Shown here in pieces: positions 25,531-36,800 of a stretch of DNA of 64,000 nt. Within the stretch, counting starts at the first letter, position 1; the number at the start of each line of letters is the position of its first letter. Position numbers and translations under genes: made by a program. Source of the DNA: Adiantum capillus-veneris (taxonomy: Eukaryota; Streptophyta; Polypodiopsida; Polypodiales; Pteridaceae); NCBI GenBank assembly GCA_014529385.2, contig CM043957.1:82482881-82546880 (forward strand), read 5' to 3'. The notes beneath the pieces were generated by a model. The model was not told the origin of the DNA, did not search any database, and saw only the letters and a list, made by a program, of their open reading frames with translations.

Positions 25531-26449
25531 GATTGTTCACAAGGATGATGGGTTAGTTGATGCTTTTTCTAGTGAAGCTAACCTCATTGTAGATTCGATC
25601 AATCACGACGAATCGATCTTGGCTCTCGAGTCGAGGTCTATAGAACCCCCTCAGAAAGAAGCGATCTTGGCTCTCGAGCCTAGGTCCAGAGAGACCCCTC
25701 ACAGGAAGTATTATGTGTCCACAGGATTAGTCAGCCAGCAATGTTCAAGTGTTTCATTCATGATTGTTTCCTGTATTTTAGTCAACGTCTTTATGCGATC
25801 CCTTTTCATAGGCATGCCATATTGTACATTGAGCACGATTCACTCATGAATGAGCACGGATGTATGCGGATTTCTCATGAAAAGTATGCATTCAAGCAAG
25901 TCACATTCCATGTCTCTTCCTTGGCACGACACAGCCGTAGTAGAAAGAGCACAAGAAGGATAGAGCATATCAAGCATAGGAATTTCATTGTGATTTGCCA
26001 CAGTTGATTGATTAAAATCAAAAAGACAAGATCTGATCTCATTGTTTGCGTATGTTTGGTGAACAATTTGGCACTCCGTCTATTTGTTCATCTACATTGC
26101 ATGCACGGTCTTTGAGGAAGACGAGTTTTGCTCCACTCACTTTACATGGAATGGATATGTTCATGTTTTTGTGTTGGAAGTGGTTTCAGGAATTTTCAGC
26201 CTTGGAGATTCTTGAAGAAGGTGGACTTACGTCGTGGAAGCATTGAAGCAGTCTCCGATGACTTTGTGTCGCTTTCGGCGCGGCCCATAGAAGCAAGTGT
26301 TGCAGACCTTTATGAAGTTCAAGCATCGCACGACCCACACATCAGAGTGGGCCGGCGAAGAGTCCTTTCAAGGATTCCGGATGTTGTTGGCGATCTCCCT
26401 CAACGCCATACAGTTCGGTTGCAGTACCTCACTTTGAAAGGAGAGGAGA
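25531..26449 (+). other. Probable internal 3' region of an LTR retrotransposon
   Basis: It sits between the minisatellite and the LTR beginning at 26,450 and ends in the purine tract GAAAGGAGAGGAGA, the expected polypurine primer for plus-strand DNA synthesis. Partial frames (for example 25,529-25,849 and 26,128-26,535) are open but match no polyprotein domain I recognise. The Copia or Gypsy class cannot be assigned. Confidence 0.5.
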
Positions 26450-27667
26450 TGTCACGTGACACATCCAAACCTATGTGTCCGTGGACAAGCTACAGCATGA
26501 CCAGGGTTCAGTTCAGTCAAGTTAGTCTAGAATAGGAAGTGATTTGGCACTTTTGTGAGTCTGTTCGCAAACCGTGCATGTCCAAACACTTAGATTAGAT
26601 GCATATCCTCCGGGTTACACCCAGCATGATCATCAACATCCCATCAGATTCCATCAGGATCGTTTTAAAGAGCAAAAATCTATTTTTCCTATTTTTGATA
26701 TTTTTTACTTATAATTTTTAATTGACTTTTATTGGGAATTGTGTAGGACAATTTGCATAAAAATATATAAGGAAACCAGAGCTAGCACTTTCTGGCAGAA
26801 GAGGAAAGGAGAGCAACAGGCACCCAGTGCAGCAAGCCCTCTGGAGAACCTTCTCAAGCAAGAACCACACCTTCAAACTTGGCGTTTTTTTCAGCTTTAT
26901 GAACAGCGTTTTTCAGCAGCCTTGTACCAGCGATTTCACCCTTGAAGACCTGTGATTTCAACCCAATGAACCAGCATTTTACATCAGCATGAACCAGCAA
27001 ATTGCAGCAGAGACATCGTTTTTTTGCAGTAGCATTTTCAGCGTTTTTGGCAGCAGATTTAGCAACCCTATCAGCGTTTTTCATGGGCTGATATTCAGCG
27101 TTTTAAAGGGCAGCAAACCAGCGTTTTTCCCCAATACCATAATAGCGCTCTTTTCTCCAGCAGTAAGACAGTAGCAAGGCAAGGAGACAGTGTTTTCAAC
27201 CTTCAAACCACAGCCGTCGTCACCATCGTCTTTGAAGCATTCAGTTTTCAGCCATAGTCTCGTCATCGTCGGCACCACTGTCGACCTCGGCATAGCAGTA
27301 CTTAGACTCATTGCAGATTTCAGCCCCTTAGCTTTCTCAGATTCAGCCCGTCTTGTCGTCGTTGTCGACATTGTCGGCAAGTCCAATCATTGTGGAGATT
27401 TGTGCAATCAATAGCATAGACCTCTCGTCGTCGAGAGAGGGGCCTTCGGAGGAGGAGTTTGACAACATTCTAGTGTCGTATTCTTCTCTCTCTATCTCTC
27501 AGTCTCAACACCTTCATTCACAGTGTTCATCCACTTGTTTGTGTCCATTGCACTCTCTCACTAAAGGAACGAAAGGCTCTTCCTTCCGTAAGTGAAAGGA
27601 ACCTTGAGCACAGTTTGGAGCACTCATCTTTAGCACAGTTCAACATTCACTTCCGTTGCACCTTACA
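26450..27667 (+). repeat. LTR, 1,218 bp, same family as 52,100-53,270
   Basis: It begins TGTCACGTGACACATCC and ends CCTTACA. The whole length aligns by eye with the second copy at 52,100-53,270, including the opening, the motif AGCACTTTCTGGCAGAAGAGG and the end. A polypurine tract directly upstream makes it a 3' LTR. A TATA-like AAATATATAAGG lies at 26,761. The central part repeats AGCGTTTTT many times (about 26,880-27,130). It abuts a LINE remnant on the right; no 5' LTR lies in the window. Confidence 0.8.
26761..26772 (+). promoter_or_regulatory. TATA-like box of the 26,450 LTR
   Basis: AAATATATAAGGAAACC matches the corresponding TTAATATATAAGCAAACC in the second copy (about 52,424-52,440). 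Conservation at the same place in two LTR copies supports it as the U3 promoter TATA. Confidence 0.5.
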
Positions 27668-29368
27668 CTCATGTCCTCCGTGTATAAGATCCTTGCACGC
27701 ATGATCAGCATGCACTTAAAACCCTTTATCCCTGATCTCATCCATACTTCACAAGCAGGTTTTGTGCAGGACCCGCTATATTTGGATAACATCTTCATTT
27801 CTATGAGGCAATTGAATGGGCTTATGATGGAGTAAATTGGGGTTTCTTAGAGGCCGGCACTATTCAGATGATGGGGTTCCCCTTGCGGTGGATCAAAGGT
27901 GTATCTGCATTTTACCGTGCTGCTTCTAGCAATGTCACGATTAGAGGCCACATTGGATGGTGCTTTCCTCTGTCTCGTACAGTTTGATAGGGATGTCCCT
28001 GGTAGCCTACTTCTTTCTGTTTTTTGGTAGCCATATCTCTCTTCTTGCACAGCCAGAACTCCATAGCTAAGAGGCCTTGTTGTGCCTTTAGCAGATCGCC
28101 AAATTTGCTGGATCAAGAGTATGCAAATGATACTATGCTCTTTGTAAGATATGGCACACCTACTTTGGACAATCTACCATGCTCTTGCTCCTTTTGATTG
28201 GCCAGTGGTGCTCCATAAATTGGCACAAGTCTTTTAGTTTTCTTGTAGGAGTCGATGTAAATTGCCAATGGGGTGCGCATTATAATTTCACTTGGCTACC
28301 TAGAGGGCAGACTTGCAGATATTTGGTTTCCATGTCGGCATTTCTGTGTCGGTTGAGCAACACTTTACACCCCGTGTTGCAGTCTATCAAGAAGAAACTT
28401 TGTCGTTGGTCATCCTTGCATTTATCTCTGGCTGGTAGAGCTCTTGTGGTGAATCAGGTTCTTCCTGCACGGCTTGGTTCACGACATCCTACATGACTTC
28501 TTCACTCAAGCATCATGGCGCGTTTGAAGCACCTTGTACACAACTTCTCGTGGGGTGGCCTAGATTGGCTGACACTCGTCGACCACGAGTCCATTGGGAC
28601 AAAATCATTTTGCCTAGGAAGGAGGGAGGATTGGGGATTATTGACCCAAAGTTGCAAAGCAAGGCATTGCTTGCAAAGTTATAGTTCTCAGTATGTTTCC
28701 GAGAGCCAAGACTTGGCAACAGTTTTTGCACCATGCTTTCTCCAATACATCTCCATGCGCTGCTTGCAATAGATTTGGAAGGAATTACATCTTGCTTTGA
28801 TTTGCCACCACCTTCATGTGTCGAGGTGTCACCAGGATGTGTATTACCTATTGCCTTCTTCTAAATATGTACTACATATTTTTATTTATTTATATTTTTA
28901 CTTGTTTTCCTCGGAACCCTTGAAAAGGTGCAAGTGGACATTGCATGGCCTATGTGAAACGGCTACTGCCGAACAGGTTTCTCACATCGAGGGTCCAGGT
29001 CGGTTAGTCTGGGACTGGTCGGGCCAGTTAGCAATGAATCCTGATGAGTATGGAAGCCTGTGTGCGCCAAATGAAGTCTGGGCCACTCGAAAAGTCACTT
29101 ACAACTTTATAAGTGAGTGAGAACTAGGGAATTGACTCAAAGGGGCAAACTGGACACTTGGCAGAAGGAGAGCCATCTACAAGATACCTCAGCAAGAGGG
29201 GGCGCCCATTTTGAGGGTGGGGCGTTCATTAAGTGCCCTACAGAGTGTGTATGAGTAGTGGGTGTTGGGTGCAAGTTGACAGCTTTAATGGAAAGCTTGC
29301 CTTCTCCTCTGTCTCATGTAGCACGATGATTTGCTCACGTGCATCTCTCTCCCCCCTTTGGCACATAT
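27668..29368 (+). pseudogene. LINE (L1-type) ORF2 remnant, left part
   Basis: Reverse transcriptase phrases are readable across several frames: KILARMISMHLKPFIPD, then HTSQAGFVQD, then FLEATIQMMGFPLRW in damaged form. The C-terminal half follows: LSLAGRALVVNQVL (about 28,425) and PRKEGGLGIIDPKLQ (about 28,612). The order and motifs match ORF2 of plant L1-type LINEs and the better copy at 33,776-39,634. Many frameshifts and stops make it dead. It is cut on the left by the LTR ending at 27,667. The stretch 28,850-29,368 is less certain. Confidence 0.7.
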
Positions 29369-29373
29369 GGTAA

Positions 29374-30075
29374 TGCCCCACTAGTTGGGCTACTCAAATA
29401 AATATGTACAGTTCTGGGGGTTTATGCGCGTTTGCCAAGGCAAGAGCCTTCTGAACACGAACCGGAATAGCTAACTGCTAATCCCCCACAGGTACACACA
29501 ATTCCATCACAGAAGATTGCGAGTTTGGAGAGTTTTCTCACGTGAAAACTCGTCCAATTCACAGGGGAACTGTCCCATTGCGTGCAAGAGCCCTTGGAGC
29601 GCGCATAGGCATGTTCGCTCCGCTAAAAACGATCTGAAACAGGCACCTAAACTGCAAGGGAACACCAAGGAAGCTACGTTAGAGCCTTGGGATGCATGTA
29701 CAAGGTTTTGGAACCCGACAACAGAAAAACAAAAAATTACAGCACGCTGGAATTCTGTAACAGCTCAACCAGAAAGCTCCCAAATTGCAAGGGAATCCGT
29801 CCAAGACAAGTGTTTTTGACCTACAAGGGTTTTGCCCGTTGTGCTGCCGAAATCAGGTCAAAAACCTACGTTTTCAGCCCTCGCCAGGATTGGACAGCTT
29901 TGTGAGAGTTTCGTCTAAGTGTACGGATCATCTACTATTAATTGAATAAAGAAATACCGAAAGGGGCGCCAACTTTGGGGCTTACAAGGTGTCGGTCTCG
30001 TGTGCGCAGTGACATTCTAGTCGTTGGACGCAATTATGTTCTGTTTTCTTCACGGTGCTCTGTGTAAAGTTAACA
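29374..30075 (+). mobile_element. Solo LTR, 702 bp, with GGTAA target-site duplication
   Basis: It opens TGCCCCACTAG and ends GTTAACA. The five bases GGTAA occur immediately before (29,369-29,373) and after (30,076-30,080). An internal AATAAAGAAATACCGAAAGG at about 29,944 matches the reverse complement of the LTRs at 51,705 and 53,610, as does the GTTCTGTTTTCTTCACGG-type end, so it is the same broad family in plus orientation. No internal retroelement sequence is attached, so the element was reduced by LTR-LTR recombination. Confidence 0.8.
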
Positions 30076-30080
30076 GGTAA

Positions 30081-30801
30081 TTGAAATAGTACTGCCCTCT
30101 ACGTTGTACAAGCCGGTTACACAAGGAGATAGCGAGGTAGCCACTTGTATGGAATGCATATGTGACATACAAAGATGGCCGTCAGCAAGGCGAGAGGAGA
30201 CACATTGATTGGGCTGGTTGGATGATGGGACAATAGACTCTTTACACCGTTGGTCAAATGTATCCTTGGTTGGGGCACAGGTGCTTGGAGCTACTACTAC
30301 GAGATCCACAAAGAACTTGCTGCCCGTATGAGAGAGAGTGATAAGGCTATTCCACCCGACTAGCACGCCCTCATTGAGGGACAGACTCTTTTACCTTCTC
30401 ATCCCGGATGATGGGTGTACTTTCACTCAAGAGACGCAATTGTCTCTCATTAGGAGAATCTCTTCTTTAGCATTGCGGAGATTGGCAATCATGGAAATCA
30501 CATCAGACTAGAGTTTCAAGGTGAGGTTTCGCTTGATCAACAGTTGACTGCCCATTGGCAACCTGTTAGAGTGATACGCTCTTTCCAGAGGAGGTCCTGT
30601 GTTGACCCTATTTTCACTACTAAGGAGGCACCACTTTGGAGACTGTGGATTTGGCCACTTGTTCAGTTGGAGTGGGATCCTAGTGAATGGAAGTGGCCTT
30701 CGTTGAGCGATGATGGATCCCCTCTATCCTTTTTTGAGTACTTTTGTCTCTCTTGGGAGGAGACTTCTTTTGCTCAGCACCCTCCCCACCATACACGCTA
30801 G
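30081..30801 (+). pseudogene. LINE ORF2 remnant, right part
   Basis: C-terminal ORF2-like sequence resumes after the solo LTR. One frame has a WDPSEWKWPS-type Trp-rich phrase (30,544-30,801). Together with 27,668-29,368 it appears to be one LINE split by the solo LTR. No poly(A) tail or target-site duplication was found. Confidence 0.5.
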
Positions 30802-32387
30802 TCAAAAACCACACCCAAGCGATTCAATCGCTTCAAAATGCATAAAGACTCTGAAATATGAGATTTAAAATCTGACTAAAATAGCCTTATAACATAATCA
30901 AAGTAACCACCTATAGATCAAAATAAATCTTATTTTCTATATAAATAAGACTACATGAATCTTGATGTATGATGCTTACTAGCATACCTGCAGGCTACTA
31001 GCAATCCAATCCTAATAATACATAGGATAAGTTCCTAATTTTTGCCTTGCTAAAACAAGCCATAGGGAAGAAACCTCAAAGGTCATGCATCTCCCAGTGT
31101 TGGAAATGTGTCAGGCTTCGAAGTGATGAAGACTAGCCGTGATCTTTTCAATAATTTGAAGTGTGGGGCCTTGATTTTAAGAGCTCCCTCCAAAGTTTCA
31201 AATACTTTTTTGATTTTTTGTCATCTGTTTTCTTTAGCTTAGCCATGGGTAAAAAACATTTTCCAAAGCATGCACCCTTCCCTTTGAAATTTCTCCTTAC
31301 AAGAAATTCAATTTTTCTGTTTTGAAGTTTCTCCTTACATACCTCAGTTTGAAGTTTCTTCTTACCAGAATAACAATTTTTCAATCATTCTTTTTTGTAA
31401 CCTCACACGTTTAAGGATTCACAAAGGGACCTTATATTCATTCTCTTTGCATCTAGGAATTTCACCTGCAGAGCCAGCAGAATTCCATGCATCACCACCT
31501 ACAGAAACAACTGCACCTCAAATGCCACTGGACCTTACATTATGAGTTGCCAAGCACCCTCCAACAAACTGAGACCCCCGGAGTATGACAAAAATGTACA
31601 TTCCCTCTTAAAGGAGGCTCCCCCATAGCTGCTGTCATCTAACGGTCGCCCTGCGGGGTCGCCTACTTAATGGGGAAAGGGCATTGTCCTTCCCCCGTGC
31701 CACAACTCTGCCGGGAACCATGGGGGAGCCTACTTCATGAGAATGGACACTGTGTCCTTTCTCTACTCCCATCTCCGCATCAAGATCCATTTAAAAATCT
31801 CACTTGCTCATTTGTGTGAGTTAAGCTCATTTACTTTCATCTTCTGTTGAGCTATAGGCCTGTTGAGCTTTAAGTTCAGCAATGATACAAAGGCCAGGCT
31901 CAATTCCCGAGGACACTCTAGTTATTTATTTCTTATTTTCTGAGGTATGACCTCGACTGTCCTAGGATTCCACAGGCCCAAAGCAGTCGATCTCAAGCTT
32001 TGTCACTGGTGACACTTCAAGGGTATCTGGGAAGAACGCGGACTGTTTTTACAGCTTGATAGACACAAATCAAAGCATACTTAATAAGTAGCTGCTCACA
32101 GCTACACAAGATTCTACTTATTGCTTTATGACAATTTTGCTTTAAAACACTTGAATAGATAAAAAATCCAGTCAGGCCAAAAGGAGGCAGGTGAAGACAA
32201 AGACCCAACTGGATATAATGGCTCCTTCACTTTCGATTGGAAATCGCCCAATACAAAAATACCAGTGTTCTCTATTCCCCACCCTCTTCCCAATTTACAG
32301 CTATGTAAGCCTTGACAAAGAGCCGCTCAGCTGCCTGACAAAAATACTGGTTGTGGCACAACTTAGCCACGTACATTTGCGGGACAT
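30802..32387. other. 3' flank of the aldo/keto reductase gene
   Basis: AT-rich sequence without a recognisable gene. It should include the 3' UTR of the minus-strand reductase; TTTATT runs near 31,924-31,935 (AATAAA on the minus strand) are candidate poly(A) signals but not proof. A pair of related phrases, GCCTACTTAATGGGG and GCCTACTTCATGAG, lies near 31,661 and 31,728. Confidence 0.4.
31283..31384. repeat. Short tandem repeat of about 33 bp, three copies
   Basis: TTTGAARTTTCTYCTTAC recurs at about 31,286, 31,321 and 31,350. The Lys-rich minus-strand reading frame across it is a consequence of the repeat. Confidence 0.6.
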
Positions 32388-32564
32388 TTAATAATGGCAG
32401 CATTTCTCTTCTAGATGTGCCAACTTTGACATTCCAGCGATGGTCGTCATGACACCTGGAGTTGTACGGGTAAACTGAAGAGCACATTGAGCTGGTGTTC
32501 TGGAGTCTCCAAGCTCCGGGAACTTCTCCCTCGCCTCAGGGGCAATACCTTTGACAAGCCCTCC
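32388..32564 (-). CDS. Aldo/keto reductase exon 6 and stop (residues 363-420)
   Basis: The acceptor is TTTGATGCAG/GGAG. It encodes TPAQCALQFTRTTPGV and GMSKLAHLEE, the usual cofactor-binding C-terminal region, then KCCHY and TAA. In the adjacent frame the DNA continues openly to about 32,272 with MLPLLNVPQ directly after the EE codons, which looks more natural. Confidence 0.85.
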   Translation of the reverse strand, partial: GGLVKGIAPEAREKFPELGDSRTPAQCALQFTRTTPGVMTTIAGMSKLAHLEEKCCHY

Positions 32565-33180
32565 CTGCATCAAAGAAATAGCAAGAATGTTACTTTTTTT
32601 AAGATAACTTCACCTTATCAGACATAGAAGTGTTCAAAAGAAAAAACTTGTCACCTGAAATAGTGGCGAAGAAATAAGCACGTTGAGGTTAAGATGGGCT
32701 GCAGCATGTAAGAGTGGGAGTCTTCTTCCCTTGATATTCTGAACCGGGTTATTAGCAACATCTTGCAAAGCCAAGTTAAAGGGTACCATGATAGCTTTGA
32801 AATGGTGATTGTCACTTCCTGCAACAGATAAGCAAAAAACAATATAATAATGCCGCTAGGAGCAAACCCATAAAAACACATACAAATGGTGGCATGCAAG
32901 GAAGTACCAGCGGCCTCTTTGGCAAAATTCACCATCTCTTCACATGAAATGAAGTTTTTTGATCCCGACGTTACTCTGAAAGCATTCCAAGTAGAGACGC
33001 CATACATTGATATCTTCCCATCTTTTGCAGCCTGCTCCAGAGCGGCAAACAAGTTTCTCAAACGAGAGAGCACTGTCTGCCGAGCTACAATGCCAAGCTC
33101 AATCTCTGGATTATGTATCAAGTATATGTCAATTGTCTGCAAACCGAGATTCCTTCTGCTGGTCTCCAGCTGAAAAACAA

Positions 33181-33238
<58 letters not shown>

Positions 33239-33524
33239 TAGTATATTTATTTTGTTATGTTATGTTGTTATTGCTGTTATTTTTCTTACTTTGACTTTGT
33301 ATCAAATCCACCACATTGTAACTTTCCGGTCTCATAGGTCACTTTGGCCTTTTGAAGACGTTAATATAACAATTCATATACCTAGATGAATCCAGGATAA
33401 GCCCAGATTCACCCTTGAAGAAAGTGCAAGGTATAGACCCATGGTAGTCACCCACAAGACAATATAACCATCAGCTCCATCATGCATAGTATTGACTAAA
33501 TACGTTAATATAACAATTCATTTC

Positions 33525-33606
<82 letters not shown>

Positions 33607-33832
33607 CAAAAGTCTAGTAAGAATCTCACAATGCATCAAGAACAGTCTGCACAAGTAAACTGTCATAAATGACTCAGTTTTAAAGTATTCATTCAATCAA
33701 TCAACACACATTCAATCTCTTGAGTCTCAATTTGATCTTCAGTATGAAGTTTTAAGTCTTAATTATAGGATTAGCGTGTAAGAGGTAGGGCAGATTCTAG
33801 GTTTCCTAGCCGAGTCGCTACTGCTGTACGTT

Positions 33833-33883
<51 letters not shown>

Positions 33884-36800
33884 CCCCCCAACTCGCTGCC
33901 TTCAGCTCCCTATCCCGCTTCTCCCTCGCCCACCCCCCCTTGGGCCGTCGGTTTCTCCTTGCGCCTTGACCTTGAGGGCCTGTCCTTAGCAGTCAAAGCT
34001 CCTCATAAGTCATTTGGTTCTGGTCATTCGCCCCACTCACAGCAGCAGACACAGATGGAGGCTCATGCTCCGCCCCAGAGGGACTCTCCAGAAGCCCCCT
34101 CGCCCGACCCTGCAGAGCCCACCATCCGACTTCCTCCCTCGTCGACAGAGCAAGCGAGCCTACACGCAGAGGTGGAGTGCCTCCAAGCGACTTCTCTCAT
34201 CTGCAAGATCAACGGCAGCCAACCTAGAAGAGGAGAGGTGTGTGATCTTCTCCAGGCCCGCCTTTTTAGCAGAGGTGGGCAAGATTCTTGATCTTCAGTT
34301 TCTTGGGTGTGGCTACTACCAGAGTTTGGGACTCCCAAGATGGCGTCCAAGGTCATTGCGATGAGTCCCCCTGGCCATCTGAGCAATTCGGGCACACTTT
34401 TGACAATGGCGCCATGGTTTGGACCCAGCTACCGACGTTCTTGTCGACGAGGCAAACCTACCCATCTCAGTCTGCTTCCCCGGCTTGAGGAGGGAGTACC
34501 TTCCGTTCCTTTCAAGGATAGGCTTAGAGATTGGGACTGTCCTGAAGACACCTCGCACGGCAGCCTTTGTAGCTGCCAAGGCGGCTGGCATCCCCACAGT
34601 ACGTGTTCTGGTTCGAGATACCCACACTCTCGCGAAGGTCATCCTACTACCTCGGGTGAGTGGCGGTTGGTTCGTCAGAGCGTGGAGTATTTGGGCCTCC
34701 CGAATCAGTGTTTTATTTGTCGTCAGATGGGCCATCTTGCGAAGGCCCGTTCACAGAGGAGACCCCGACCTTCACCGCAAGCTTAGCCGTAGCCTTCAAG
34801 GGCTGGCCAATTGCAACAGACAGTCACAAGGTACGCAAGCAGAGCCACCCTCCGAGCTTGGGGCTCAAGCGGAGGAGGGCTGGCAGCAGGTTCGTAGTCG
34901 GCGTCGACACGGGCCACCATGCCAGCCTGACACTCAGAGTGGTCCCCCGGCTCCAGTCCAACACACAGTGGGTTCCCATAGGCAACACGTTTCAACCCTC
35001 TTCAGCATCAAGACGAGGTCCCCGCTCCACCTCAGCCTCACCTTCGACAGCCCTCCCCCCCCCCATCCCCATGTTCCTCTTTGCCTCCCCACCGCGCCCT
35101 TCTCCATCTACCGCTCCCCGCCCTCCCGCTCCTCCTCCTCCCGCTAGCCCCCCTGCCTCCACATCTCCTTCCCGCTCCTACCCTGCAGCTGACCGAGGGG
35201 GCAAGACCATCCTCGGCTGCTAGGAGATCTCTTGGCAGCACTTTTGCCACGAGTTGCTTAGCAAGAGAGAGATAGCCTTTCTTGCAAACCCCCGTTTTGG
35301 TGCAGATGTCTCTCTTTGCAACAGTTCCTCGTGGACTGAAGAGCTTCCACATGCATCGTCGTTGGGACTTCTTTGCCTACGACTTCACACGTTTGCTCGG
35401 CGACCATTCACCAAACTTTGAGGCAGCTTTCTTCAGAGTTCATGTATTGTTCCTTACACCTAGACAGATAGAGGCCCTGGACTCAGCAAGAGAGGATGAG
35501 AGGATGGGTTGGCCGCTCATTCGCAGCTCGCAACTCACTGATGTGCTGCAATGCCTGCATAACAGAGTCAGCAACCCAACTCGCACGGCCAAAAAACTGC
35601 AGGTAAAAAAAATTTGCCCCAAATTTTTTGTTGAGTACGGAATCACTTTCCATACTCGTTTTACGCAGGGCAACCACACGGGTACGAAAAAAACTATGAC
35701 GTCAAGAGCTTCAGCGATGCCTTGTGGGAGGAGATATTGATCTTCTTATGCTACAAGAGCATCATCTGTGTGATAGTCGCATTAGACGATGTGGTCAGCT
35801 TTTGCGTGGGCGGTATGAGACATTCTAGTCAGCATCATTTGGACCTGGTGGCATCAGGGAGGGGTATGTATTTGTATTGCAGACTCTTGGCAGCATGCCA
35901 TTGTGGACAGAGGTCTTATTGTGCCTGGCAGGGCTCACTGGATTACTATGCAGGTTCAGGGTTGCCTCTTGGGCTTCCTGAACATCTATGCACCCAATCT
36001 GGCGAGTGTACGTGCAGAGTTTTGGTCTCATGTTGTAGAGTCTCTGTCGCAATGGTGCATTGGGGGTGACTTCAACATGTTGGAGGACCCCTCTGACACG
36101 ATTGGAGGTAGCCATGCTATTGTGCATTGAGTTGAGTTGATAGCTTGGGAGAGGCTATGTATGACTTTGTGGGTTTCAGATGTTTGGCAGCACTCTAGCT
36201 TTGTGAGGCTCCCAGATAGCCTGGCCTTCTCTCGTTTGGACCGCAGAGTGGGAGCAGTGAATCTATCTCGGATAGATCGCTTCTACACTAGTGACCATTT
36301 CTCTAACTTAGGTGGGACAGTTTCCATTCTAGCTGGGACATCTTTTTCGGACCATGCACCAATGATCCTCACAGTGACAGATAGACAGAGGAGGGAGAGC
36401 AACGATGATACGCATCCCTGAGAGTATCTTGCTAAACTCTGAGCTCAGAGAGCCAGTGGTGGCTCTTTGGACAGAGGGCTTAGACACGGAGGACTCTCCT
36501 GCTGACAGAGTGACCACTGGACTTGCTCAGCTTAGTCGGTTCTTTCTTCAAGAGTCTACGGCCCGCCTGGCTGCAGTGAGAGAGGAGCAGCAGCATCTCT
36601 GACAGGGCGTTGCTTCCTTGCAGAGGATGTAGGAGTAGCACCCAGACAATCCCTGGTTGAAGGAGCATTTGCAACAGACTCGCCAAGAGCTTGCCAGCAC
36701 ACAGGAGAGGCGTCATGAGTTTCCTTTCCATCGATAGGCATCTCAGTGGACCCAAGTCGATGACAAAGTGACGGGGGTGTTCTCAAAGCAGTGAGACCCC

